A stretch of 64,000 bases of DNA from Protonemura montana. Taxonomy: Eukaryota; Arthropoda; Insecta; Plecoptera; Nemouridae. Location of the stretch: NCBI GenBank assembly GCA_947568835.1, contig OX387607.1, positions 8,131,201 to 8,195,200 on the forward strand, read 5' to 3'. Of this stretch, positions 35,913 through 47,885 are shown in pieces; the stretch's first letter is position 1, and each line of letters begins with the position of its first letter. A model generated the notes under the pieces. The model searched no databases and was not told the origin of the DNA. It saw only the letters and a list, made by a program, of their open reading frames with translations. The translations under genes were made by a program, and so were the position numbers.

Positions 35913-36299
35913 GCAGGGTTTAACGACGCACTTTTTTGATAACGAGCCATGCGGTACCGGTCTAATTGCGTCGGTGAATGTGTGGATGATGATGAGGATG
36001 ATGATCAACCGAACCCAGCCTAGAAAGGACACCCGGTGCCGATACGTAGGAAATTAAAAGAACGTCGAAAAACACTAACAGAGATCGGCTTAACGTTCGT
36101 TCCGAAGGACGGTACAAAGCGAACAACAGAATTCATAGAAAAATCCTGTAAGTTAAAAAAAAGTTCCTCTTTCCAGCCTCTCTCCAGTTCTTAAACAGAA
36201 CTGGTGGTCACCTATCAAACAGGTGAACCAGCGCAGTAATGCTTAACTTCGGTGATGTCACGAAAGTAGGTGTTTTCAAAAAGTCGACCCGTTCGGTAC
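35913..36299 (-). mobile_element. 5S rRNA-derived SINE, copy 6
   Basis: The minus-strand head near 36235-36285 contains TGACATCACCGAAGTTAAGCA. The tail at 35913-35945 is AAAGTGCGTCGTTAAACCCTG, with CATCATCCTCATCATC just before it. The element lies between two direct copies of another sequence (35792-35903 and 36300-36448), described separately. Confidence 0.75.
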
Positions 36300-36307
36300 T
36301 TGATTCG

Positions 36308-36338
<31 letters not shown>

Positions 36339-36448
36339 ACCCCCCCCCACCCTCTTGCAAGTCACATACCACCACCGGTAGACTAAAGGTAGCTGTTGTT
36401 TCTTGCCGGTATAATTGATTGTGCACCTATAACCAAGTCAAGGAGACG
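36300..36448 (+). repeat. Direct repeat X, right copy (C31 expansion)
   Basis: It matches 35792-35903 (TTGATTCG, CAAGTCACATACCACCA, CTTGCCGGTATAATTGATTG, CAAGGAGACG), but the C6 tract is replaced by C31-A-C9-A-C-rich sequence (36308-36355). It lies directly beyond the 5S head of SINE copy 6. Confidence 0.7.
36308..36355 (+). repeat. Longest homopolymer: C31 with C-rich extension
   Basis: C31 at 36308-36338, then A, C9, A and C-rich sequence. It belongs to direct repeat X right copy. Confidence 0.9.
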
Positions 36449-39400
36449 CTACGAATAATAAATAAGTTCACGCGTATCGCCCAGACAACGTAGAAATGAT
36501 TCTGACAGCGAGATGAAAGAGGATCTACTTTCAGAAGGATAGTGCTAATTAAAGAAGACAGTGGTATTAATGAGGCGCCATTTTCTCTCCTTTGACACCG
36601 AACAGTGGCATTGATTTAAATATTAACGGGCATGGAAATCATTTCGGAATATTTATCTGCGAACGTTAAAGTGTTCAGCATTAGCATCGCAAAAGCGCCG
36701 TGGGGCCATTATTTAAAGAAACAAACAAAGGCGAGTTTGAAACTGTGATAGCTTTGCGCTGATTGGCTGATACTCAAGTCAAGGCTGCTAAAATGTTAGC
36801 CAATAAATGATTTTCAGAGACGGTAGTTTCACTTCTCGCCGCTAGATGGAATCGCAGGCCCTAACGAGCGCTCGCCGCGGCCGATCACCACGGCGAATGT
36901 AACGAATGTCGGGGTTAGTTTTCTCACTAAAATTAATCAAATTTGAAGTCTAATCATTTCTCCCTTATTTCTAAAATATGAACGTAGATAGCCTGTAGAT
37001 TCCTTTGGTACAGGGGCTGCCTTTTCGCTGGCTGAGCTTCCCTATTTAATAGGTTTGGATGTCAAACGATAGTATATTGTCGATGCCAAGGAGATGCTGT
37101 CCCTTATTCGCGTAACCATGGATGAATATGCCAGTTATCCTGGCAGGAAAGGATGACAAATGGTCGGATCGCGGGCAGATCTATAAACTTGAGTGGATTT
37201 GCGGTGGAGACATATCGACGACGGAATGGTCCCGGCTTGTGCATATATATCAGTATTCTGTCTCCGAACAGATCGGTCTCCCACTAGCTTAGAGGTCCAT
37301 GCCGTGGAGGCTGAGGAGGATTTTACAGGCTGCTTGGCTTGCGGCTCGGTTAGAGGTGGATGATGTTGTCAGTTCTGGAGCGAATCCCTCGTGAGTGAAC
37401 GATACATGGCGATATAATATTGAAAGATGATGTTGGGAGACGGAAGGATTGGGTCAAGAGGCAAGCTTTGGATATATTTGCGTGCAGCGCGACGTTTTTA
37501 GCGAGTTTCAAGTTTATTTTGCTTGAAAAATTATGTAATAACTGATTTTAATGAATTGGGTCATCTGATTTGTTACAGTATTTAAGGTTGGTTTTTCGTT
37601 TATTATATTTTTATAATTGTATTTCAAGATATTTTTCTTGTTTGTTAAGGGTCAGTTACCTAACGTGTCACTGAAAAACCGATACTTAGACAGCAATTAA
37701 AAATAAAACTCTTTCTAAACTGGGTTTTGAATGACAAGTTGCGTCCAACATTTTGCAACTTGTTGTACCGGTTACCTTTTGAAAGATCAGCCCTTGAAAA
37801 AAGAACCAGTATACAATTTACAAAACGTTAGTAAAAAATTAGGAACTTTGAATTCAGAACCTAGCATGCTGGGTATGTTACGGAACACATACCACGCAGG
37901 TTCTTAGCAAATCGATGCGTGCCACAGAGATTCATTTTTTTCCAGACAAAAATCATTTCGAAAGCGCACTGAAGTTCAGCATTTCGCTGAAATCGGTCGC
38001 AGATATCAGAAACGTGATAGGAATAACACACGATCTGCCAGCTACAACTGCCAGGAAGCGTCCACACTGTTTGGTTCAATAACAACTGAGACACTCCACC
38101 GCCTCCCACACCGTCTTCGCAAAGATCCAACAGACGTCTTCATTGGGTGACGGATGACGGATCGAGAGATATTCGCTGGGGAATCCGAGGCGAGCTCTGT
38201 TGTTGGTGTTATTAAGGTTGACATGACACACAAAATTGTTATTTCTTTATATGCATTTTATCATCAATTTCATTCAGCTATCTTTTTTATATTGTTTGTC
38301 TCTGTCTCTGTCTAAACGATTTCTTTCCCTCGGTTTCGTGAAGTTATAGGATATAGCGTCGGTGTCATCGAAGCAGTCTTGTGGAGGAACAGAGAGCTTT
38401 CTTTATTTATACCCAATCTAGAGCGAGTGCGATTTTACAAACTTTGAAAAAGCATCTCGAAACAGAACTGATTTCATCGAATGCATACAAGTAGTGAAAC
38501 GACTTATGATATGTTTCAGAATAACAGATTTTTGTTTTATGTTATACCATGAGATTTTTCCTTCATCCTCATCCTATCGTCATTATCCTAGCACGGATTT
38601 GGAAGCAGTTTATGTAAAACCCCAACAATTTGGCGAAAAATGCGATGGTTTTTCATATTAAGTCCTATCACTAGAATTTATATAATTCCAAAAAACAGAA
38701 ATCTTAATTATTCTCCTGTCGAATCAAATGTGCACAAACAATCGTAATCTATGATTCAATTTAATTTAAAAAAAAAACACCGCGTGATTAGTCATGTCGA
38801 CAACTAATGACAACCGATGGTGCAGACAGATTCCCGAATCATGACAAATCGCAGCAATCCATCAACACTGCCAATGCCAGTGGCTGACGATCAAGCCAGC
38901 GTGCAAACTTACAGCACTGCCAACTTCGGTGGGCTGCGACTCTATTCGATTCAAACGTTTCAGAGTTTTTTCTTATATAAATACGATACATTTATCACGT
39001 TCTCGTACAGTCTCAAACTCGTGACGTGCACTGTCGTTTAATGTGTGGGATCATTTCGTCTTCCTGCTCGAACTGTTCCTGGTTCTATAGGTTTCTGGAG
39101 CAAGGGAGGAGGGGGAGGGGGCGGGCTACGTGGCAGCCTTCCGGTTCATTCCACGCAGTAGCTCTAGACATCGAGTTAGATCGGTGTCGAAGCGTGGATT
39201 GGTTATCAAGGGTTTAGACAGAGTCCCAGGGCTAATGTTAAACGTTTTGGTGAGCAAACGAGCCGGCAACCTATGGTAATGGCACATGCCATCCGGTGGC
39301 GTTTGCGACCGTCTTTTTAACAATCTTCTACATTGACCGAATTAAACATCAAAATATCAAAATAATCTCAATCTCAAAATATCAGTGCATGATAATAAAG

Positions 39401-42400
39401 CAGTAAGGCTATAGCATCAATAAATATTATTTCAGTGTACTCCAGTCTAAGTTAAGATATATTTATGAAAAAAAAAAATGAAATGCAATTCATTAATACA
39501 AACGGCTAAAACTTAATCTACCAGATACTAACATTTTCTTCGGTATAGTAGATGATCGGTCGATATTTTTCGCGAAGATAGTTAAACATCAGCGCTGGGT
39601 TTCGGACTTCACCTAGAAACTCAATGGTATGGGGTACTCTACTGTTACCAGCTTTCAGCTCACACGTGTATGGCCGATACATTTTCAGAAATCAGTGAAA
39701 ATATCAAATCAACCATCAAAGAAACGTTCAAAAAATAATCTCAATCAATTTAGACTAGTAGTCAACAAATCAGTAATGAGAATTTACTAAAAAACGTACA
39801 AATTCTAGCAAACCGTATTCAGTCCGAATACAATTCGAATAATGGGCATATATATATATACCTATATACAAAAGGTCCGAATTCACAAGAGCCACGTTCC
39901 TATTTCCTCCACAAATAACTCGCTAACTATCATCAGCATCATGATTTAATACCAGCAATCCAGATTTAATACCGGCTTCTTGCCCTGCAATACCTCATTG
40001 TCTTTGAACCTGAAGGACCAAACGCAGAGCCACCGGTTGACCCGGGTCCCAAAACAATAAGCCCCGTTTATCTTTCCCCCACCACCGTGACCAATTCGAT
40101 TACAATTAGCCAAACGAGCAATCAGCTAGAAACTAGCACACTAGCTCACGATCACTATCAGCCTAACGAAGAACTAAACACTAGCCTTCTTAATTAGCAC
40201 CACTTAATTAGCTTCTAGTGGGCATTGTTTTATAATACGGATAGTAGATATTTCATCGCTGAAATTGTTTTCTGGTGACATCTTTGGATAATCGAAATTC
40301 AATTAGACCATTAGGGGTAGCGCATAGCTAAGAGCTGGTACAGCCTTTGGTGCAGCAGGGGCTGGGGGTAGCGTTTGATTTATCGGAAGGGGTTTCTGCC
40401 GATGACAACATAACCATAGGTTACCGCCTTAATGGCTGGAGGGATGCCGGGGGGGTGTGTGTGGGGTGGCTTGGTTTTGGGGATGAAGAAAGTTCCGAAA
40501 ACAAACATAACTTTCTCATCGTGCGACCGAAGATGGTTATATTCATTAGATGAGGAATGGATTGAGTTTTAGCGTGCACGCGGCGTCGGATCAATTATAC
40601 CGCGTTGGATTGGCGCCCGTGACGTCGCGCTAGACGACGGCGTCGGAGGCGTCGCGGGGGAAATAGTTTGGTGTGTTGATCTTCGGTGATGTTTAGTCGG
40701 GCGGTGAATTGATGTAAGACAATTGCTTTGATGCAACGCTAAGACAAGGGTAGGTGCAAGTGTACTTTACGTTGGGGTGATTTTAGATAAGCTTAACTGC
40801 TTTTCAAACAAAACAAGATCAAGACAAGTCAAGACAAGATCAACAGTAGACAGTTATAATTTTCCAGATTTGTTTTTATCCACAAGTAATAAGATTAAAA
40901 ATTGCAACCATTACTTACATATCAAGTCGTTTTAAAGTTATGGTATGTACCAAAAACTCAGGTGCATTAGTTTTAAAATTTTTAAGTGGCAATTCGAAGA
41001 GTCTTTGTTCGATTCGTGTTTACCTTGCTAAATGTCAACATTTCAAATCATCTTGTCTCGACAATCAAAGCTGAGTTGCCAATCTCACATAACTACACGC
41101 CCCCCCCCCCCCCCCCCCCACCCCCCCACCCGCCCCGTTCCCGGCAGGTTAACACCTGCAACAGAATTGCAATTTGCAATGCAATACATTCGACAACGAC
41201 GCCCAATCAATGAATTCTGACCGCTAACACGTTTCAGAGGTAAATGTTGGCGTCTACAAATGCGTGCAAGACCAATTGTGAGATCTCGATGCTCCTGGTT
41301 TTTGGATTACGAGATCAGAAGCTAATCGACTGAAAATTTAATATGAATGTGAAAATAAGGGCGCATTCAACTACAAGAAATAAATATGTATACCTATCAA
41401 AGAAAGTATATTCTACGTTTTCTTCAAAATCACCATCGATAATATACCTACTCATAGCGGCCATCTTCAACGAGAATTAATAAATACAAACATAGATTTT
41501 GGTCCAATATTATGATTGACAAAATTATATCTGCTTAAAACTCATCTCCATGGTTACAGCCAAACCGATACTTTAACGTTAAACCACCTCGACGTTGTAA
41601 CACTGAACTGTGTTGAGTAATCGCCACTTAAATAAACAAATAAGGCCCTCACAATTGTCTTACAAACACAGCAAGCCATGCAGAACGACTCAGGAACATC
41701 CTTCCGCCAAAGATTACCGTCGCCCCACGAGGCCTTCCTTATCGAATCAGCGACGTTCCAGCAATCTCCGCACCTGCAGGGGGCACCTGCAGGTGGCTGG
41801 CAATCCACACCGTGGGCGTCGGTGCAATCAGGACTTCAGCAATTAAACCGCGAAGCATTACCGAATTAGCGGGATCTACACATTGGAACGTGGCCTTGAT
41901 TTGCCCGGGGGGGTGTGGCGCTGTGATTTAATCCTCGAGGTCCTGGCGCGAGGAGAGTTGCCAAAGAAATGCGGGAGGGCGTTGTGATTAACAGCAAAAT
42001 ATTTTGTTGTCTTTGAAAATAAAAAGCTTTTCTTTACACTGAAACAGTTATTTTTTTTGCATTCAATACCCAGCGTTCGTAACTTTTTTTTAACTAGTGT
42101 AAAGTTTAAATAATGTAATAAAGAAAAATATTTTTGTTGTCTCAAAACAATAGTTTTTAATGTAAATGTTCTGTATCCACAAGTTGTGTCGCAGTAAAAA
42201 GACAGAACGTCGACCGACTGGCAACTTGTGGGAATCCTGCATATTTTCCAGTAATCCAAAATTAGTAAACGTATTGACCAGTATCGCCTCAAAACATCAA
42301 CAAAGTTCGCACGACAATCAGCCTTTCAAAGATGCGTCTGCAAAACTAACCGGAACCCAAACAAAAAAAAAACGCGATAGCCTACCAAATATCACCCAAT

Positions 42401-43054
42401 TATTCTTCGACCCATCGCTCGAAAACTTGCCTCTCACCGAGATTGCAGCCCGACCACTTCCTCCAAATCTTCACCGCGCAGCAAAACTCGCTTAAAAAGC
42501 CAAACGCAACTCTACTCCCCGTGTCGTGGTATATTTCATAGCGCAGCAAATTGACGATTTTTTACCCACCGCGTATGCCCATCTCACTCAATTGTCTCGG
42601 CGCTCACGTCGGGGCCCAGCAAGACCCCGACCGACTGCAATGGGGGGAAAATTACATTATCAAAATGGGCTTTCGTCTCACCAGCCCCCCTCGCCTCGAC
42701 CCTGTTAACTCCCTTACGTCTACGGCTTGATCAAGACATATACCGATACATTGTTTATAGAGCGAGTAAGACGCGAGATGAAGGCTGGATGGGCGATAAA
42801 GTGAGATGAAGCTAGTGACATTTCTTTATATACGCACGAGTCGTGGACGGGTAAGGTGCATTTGTTATGAGACCGAGGGCCCAGGGGCAGTTACTCATTG
42901 CGCCCGAGGAGAGGCGCGCCGAATTCGAGCAGGCATCGTCGTTTCCCTGTGTAATTTCTTGCTTTTTTGCTCGCTGGCCTAGGTGGGTGTTTGCCATGAC
43001 AAATCGATGAAATGCAGAGAGCCGTATTTAGAACCGAATATAATCTTACGATAC
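36449..43054. other. Nup88 intron 1, 36.4-43.1 kb: no confirmed gene
   Basis: Includes the enhancer-like blocks and C20 at 41100. 41678-41869 has an ATG in fair context (GCCATGC) and 63 open codons (SFRQRLPSPHEAFLIESATF) with a CACCTGCAGGTG palindrome inside; coding is unproven. 42166-42495 is open for 109 codons (plus) without family features. Confidence 0.35.
40090..40215. promoter_or_regulatory. Cluster of homeodomain-type sites
   Basis: CGATTACAATTAGCC, CTTCTTAATTAGCACC and ACTTAATTAGCTTC place three TAATTA/AATTAG cores within about 100 bp, with CTAGC repeats between. It could act as an enhancer in Nup88 intron 1, serving this or a neighbouring gene. AT-rich chance clustering is the alternative. 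Confidence 0.25.
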
Positions 43055-43382
43055 GATTGAGGATGATGATAAACCTACCCTTTTCTTAAAGGGGGGAATG
43101 AGAAACAATATAAATACACGTAGCTTACTTCCATCGAAGAGAACCATATGGACCACCGAGAGCGATATAACTTGAAAAGAAGAAATTTCTTCACTACTTC
43201 ACGCTGTCGAGAGGTTAGGCCAATGATGTTGGTATACTAACTTTTATCCCTCCACACTTTCTCTCGACCAGAATTGTTTATGTGTGGAGGTCATCCTCCC
43301 ATCACCTGATCTAGCGCAGTGTTGCTTAACTTCGGTAATCTCATGGGAACCTGGATGTCTAGAATGCCAACACATTCGGTCC
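43055..43382 (-). mobile_element. 5S rRNA-derived SINE, copy 7
   Basis: The minus-strand head at 43382-43310 contains ATTACCGAAGTTAAGCAACA and CTGCGCTAGATCAGG. The body has CTCTCGACAGCGTGAAG, GTGGTCCATATGGTTCTCTTC and GGTAGGTTTATCATCATCC. It is more diverged than the others, and the terminal GTCGTTAAACACC tail is not clear. Confidence 0.7.
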
Positions 43383-44724
43383 TAAATTAGTTTCTTTAAA
43401 CCTAGTTATAGGCTTCGAGACATAACTCCAGTGTAAAAAACTACGCTATAAAAGTAAGTGGTTAAAAACTGTTTGGCATTCTTTTGAAGAATCCACAGCA
43501 AGAAGACGTATCTCAGACAGAATCTAAAATAAAATGTTACCATCGGAATCCCGGCAAGCATATCAATCAAGCCCAATCCATCACGCCAATAAACCACCAC
43601 CCCAGATCACACACTTTTATTAACTCGTCGACGCCGACCACCCCATGGCAGAAATCCAGGATTAAGAGAAATGCCCCCTCCCTCCCCCACCCCCACGACA
43701 GAAGGACGTCGCCACTCCGTCTGCATTGCGTCGCGACGCTCCGTATATCGGTCATCGTTACACGTATAACGCTCGATGGCTGGCGTCGAGGTTTATTAGA
43801 TCTGCCGGAGGTCCAGCCATCAATTCGCAGAGAGCGCTGTTGATCCCCGTAGCTGTGGACTACGTGAGCCGTGGGCCTTGCAGCGCTCTGTGGTTTCCGC
43901 TAACTGTGTGATCTCAATCAGCGGCCATCGGGAGCGACAGCCCGGGGTGGTCGACGGGTAGACGCAGGGGACGAGGGAGTTGGTTTGGATTTTTTAGGAG
44001 TTTTTCGGAAGTTATAGAATGAAGAAATGTGGATGGTACTTATTGAGGTAACTTGGGCCATTAAAGTGATACGTCTTGAAATTATTTAGTTCAGTGTGAT
44101 GGCCTTATTTTTTCTTGTACCAATGCGGATGCTAGGATTTGTATTAAATTCGTGAGATTTCAGGTTCACGTTAAGGAAGTACGGATTACCGGATTGGAGC
44201 TCTTGTTTCATTTTCTTGGATACTTTAAAGAGCGATGTTAATCTTTAGGTATAGCGTTTTTTTAAAATCGCTAGATTTGTGGATGTCCTGATCGGTCCTG
44301 AAAGACGAGTCCAAATAGCGTCATGTCGGAAACGATTCTGAACCTAAACCAGTGCCATTACGCTTATCAATAAAATAAATCTGGCCTCGAAGTTCGGACA
44401 TTCCTCCATGCTGAGAATTTCATTCGATTTGATTTAATACAATGCTAAACTACTCCAAAGCTTTTTCTGGCTACGATAACTAAAACCCCATGCAACTTAA
44501 AACACAACCGAATTTTTGTAAATTTATTAGCCTGATTGCCAAACGGATCCAGGCCTCTCAAAGCTACCATCCGAATACCATAAGCTTTTGACTTTGAATG
44601 GACTAGACCCACCAGAGGACACTACATACGAGTCCATTACCATTGGGTTTATAGGTTAGGTTCGTTAGCCATTAGCACTTGGCTGTGCAGCTCTCGCTAG
44701 CGGTGGCAATCAACTGAACTACCC

Positions 44725-44746
44725 GTAGCGTCGTCGACGACGCTAC
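44725..44746. repeat. Perfect 22-bp palindrome
   Basis: The left half is GTAGCGTCGTC and the right half its exact reverse complement, centred on GTCGAC. With one bulged C the symmetry extends three more pairs (CCG/CGG). Confidence 0.85.
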
Positions 44747-45439
44747 CGGATATCACGGCCAGTTACAGCGTGGTCACAAGTGGTCGTCCGGGGCCACTCA
44801 GCCTAGGACACGGAGTCGGTGAAGGTACACTAGCATCACCCTTGGCATGCCATGTGGTAGATTCAAGCCAGTATCATCTTTGTTTTGCAGTGAACGGTCG
44901 GAAGTCTCCAGGTATCATAAGATGTTGCTGTATAGGTAAAAAGCTCCTTACTAGTGCGATTGCTTTTAATTGTTGCTGAGTTGTCAATTGGTATAGGTAC
45001 CAAATCCCAATTGAATTCGATATAACTACTAGGTGTTGGTTTTGTATGGATTCCATGACAAATGGACTTGGGAAAAGATAAAAGACACTTTTTAAACCCC
45101 GATATCACACTAATTTAGAGAACTCATATTTGAATTATATGTTAGATTTAATGAGAGAGAATACTCTAAATATAAGCCAAACAAAATATTTTAAGATGGG
45201 AAAGTCCTTGTTTAAAGATACGCTACCATCGTGAAGATGTCTTGCAGTTGCACCCTAAGGTGGATCGTATCGGATTTAATCATATCATGATAATCAGATT
45301 GTAGCAAGCATTGGTCAAGGAGCTACAACTGTGTGAGCAGCACGCAGATTCTTGAGGAATCAAGAAAAACTTGTCTTGCGTCTAGAAACCAACACTAAGT
45401 GGTATCTCAAGGTGCCATGCAACTTGTTTCAGGTAAAAA

Positions 45440-45608
45440 TTGTTATAGTAAAATTGCGTCTATAACAGCGAGCATTATCGCCGGCCAGGGAAGGTATTCG
45501 GCGCCAAGTTCCTCGCCGAGAGTCATGACCTATCGGGGGTCTGCAATCGTATACATGTGGTCGGGGTGAATTGAATACGCGCCGCTACAATTGGTGTCAG
45601 CGGTGGGA
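45440..45608 (+). mobile_element. Possible solo or truncated LTR with tRNA-Leu primer site
   Basis: TGGTGTCAGCGGTGGGA (45592-45608) is complementary to a tRNA-Leu 3' end including CCA, preceded by CTACA and a 2-base spacer: the layout of an LTR end next to a primer binding site. No LTR start, polypurine tract or gag/pol reading frame was found nearby. A chance match is possible. Confidence 0.3.
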
Positions 45609-46299
45609 GTGACATGTTAACGTGTTGGGAAACCTTGGCAAAGAAGAGAGGATCTGAGAATACATGTTTGTAACGGAATATCTTTCTTGACGCGTGTGGC
45701 TTCTGGCCTTTTGTCTACGTTTCTTATATCTCTCAACACAAAAAAGGGACAAAAAAAAATCTAAAAGATACGTACTGAGAAGTGGTTTGGCACTTGGTGG
45801 ATTGGCATTTGACAGATCATTTAAATAAAAAAATGAAATAATTATTCTGCGATCTAGGTAACTATTTTGATATATTGTGTCACGTAAGGCACGTGCAACT
45901 GAAGCAGCCATTCAACTTTGACCATGTCGAAATTAAAATCTAGATCATAAAAACGACGCCGTTCGCCGAGAGTCAGCAACGGAGCAAATTACAGAGAGTG
46001 TACAATTTCCTCGAGAGAGTCGTGGCATTGTCTTGGGGGTATAAACCGTTCGAATCCTGTCCCCACACCAAACCAAATTGCCCTGGCGGTGTCAAGGTGT
46101 TCAGTCTTTTGAGTGGCGTACGGGGCGTAATGACGGGAAGATGAGGGGCCCGTATGGGGCGATACAAAAAGCAGTCCACTCAAAGAGTGGTCCAGTACTT
46201 GGCCACAAAGGCCAGTCGAGGAGTTCTGTGTACAAAGCGAAGCTATTGTTTCAGTTACAGAGACGGATGAAAATATTTCCAACTTTGTGAGCCGCAGTA

Positions 46300-46680
46300 A
46301 TTATGTTTCTGCAGTTGTTATATATGAAGTGCAGACAACATGCGGCCTGGCTGTGACGTCCGGACTACCATATCATGTCACCACGTAGCTACGTCTCACC
46401 ACGTCACGTCGGTAAAGACCTTGGCGAAGTAGCTAACTACCGACATATCTTGCTGCTGTCAATCATTTCAAAAAAAATTTGAAAGCTTCCTCCACCATCA
46501 CCTGTACAACCCGCTACGCAATGCATTAAAAAATGGCTCTTAAATGTTTTATGTTTTTATGTTATATGTCTTGTTCTGTGTGTAATGCCCCTGTATTGTT
46601 CTAATTTTATTCTATCATACTTGTGGACTTGCCTCCGTTGTTTATCAATAAACAACAAATACATAAACATCATTATAATA
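46300..46680 (+). other. AT-rich 3'-end-like sequence with polyadenylation signal
   Basis: T-rich runs such as GTTTTATGTTTTTATG lead to TTTATCAATAAACAACAAAT, with AATAAA at about 46648. It looks like the 3' end of a retroelement or a transcript, but no reading frame leads into it. A tRNA-like B box (CCGTTCGAATCC) is at 46049-46060. Confidence 0.2.
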
Positions 46681-47599
46681 TTTATTTAGATATTTTAAAT
46701 AAATAATTTAGTTGTTCTTTACTTGGCATTCAAAACCCAGTTCAAATAGTTTTTATCAAAACTAGTGCTAAGGTTACATCAAGTAGACATGAGTCTAAAA
46801 ACAATCAAAATAAATATTATATTCACATTTCAAATAATCTTACAGACATTTCTGTAATTTATCTGACAACCGCTTCAAATACTACTTTGATATTTTACAT
46901 AAAACGACAGCACTTGGAGTCAGTTCAGTTATAAAAAATGTAAAATACTCATTTTCATGTTTACATCCAGTCAGATTCTATCTAACTCTCTTTTAAACAA
47001 GAAATTGTCGAACTGGCCACAGAAATTTAAATTTTTTAGCTTTTTGGGAGAAAGCGGTTTCTGGGGTTTAATTTTTGAAATTAAATAAAAGAAAAATACA
47101 GGGTCATAAAAGCTATATATATTTTTTCAAATGCCGCTCGACTATAAAGCTAACAGACTTTGGGAATAGAGGACAGTTTGAAATGTCTTTTGAAGTTGAA
47201 ATGCAAAATCAAATAGATTTCCTCACATGCGGGCGGGAGATTTCATGACAACCAAATTGAGAAAATTGTAAGGACCACACCAATTTGTGAGACAGGTCGC
47301 AGCGATTTCGAATAGGTTGATAGTATCCGACTGCCTGCCTGTCTACAGGTAATTACATAAGTACATAGGTACGGGGAGGTCGGACAAAACAATCCGACAC
47401 ACGTGCGTATTACGCAATGTGGTACTACATCAGTGGTACTACCATTTGTATTGCAATCGGTATTACCACAAGGTTCATTTGCTACTTGCACAGAGCAAAG
47501 CACAGACTGTTACAGTTTTTAACTAGGAAGAGAAATACATCCAAAAAGGTTCTCCACGCAAAGCAAACATCCCTGCCGATACGATCGGAATGTCCAATA

Positions 47600-47885
47600 A
47601 AGACTAAGCTCATCTGATCGGAACCAACGCCAACCGTCCCGCGTCGACGGGTCGCATCGAGTGGCGATCGCCGACGTGGTAGGCGTCGCGACGCTGACCT
47701 GTTGCACGGCGTCGGGACGCCCGCCACCCGCCCCCACCTATCGATGCTAAGTGTTTCCCGATCAGCGTGCTCGGGCACGCCCCACTACTACCCCCCGACG
47801 CCGAGTCGATCGACACGTGGGCAGACACGTGGACGACGTCCCGGCCAACGGGCGTCGAGGGCGTCGCGACGCTCGCCTGGTTGCT
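47600..47885. other. GC-rich island with repeated GCGTCGCGACGC palindrome
   Basis: About 285 bp are markedly GC- and CpG-rich compared with the AT-rich flanks. The 12-bp palindrome GCGTCGCGACGC is at 47683-47694 and 47861-47872, each followed by a similar T..CCTG.TTGC. No frame reads like a known protein. It could be an unmethylated CpG island, a repeat remnant or an enhancer. Confidence 0.45.

Noticed and set aside
46020..46070. tRNA gene suggested by CCGTTCGAATCCTGTCCCC
   Set aside because: The possible A box is only about 20 bases away and the stems do not pair; at most a SINE relic.
47600..47885. Coding exon in the GC-rich island
   Set aside because: Several frames on both strands are open and all give R/T/P-rich products typical of GC-rich noncoding DNA.
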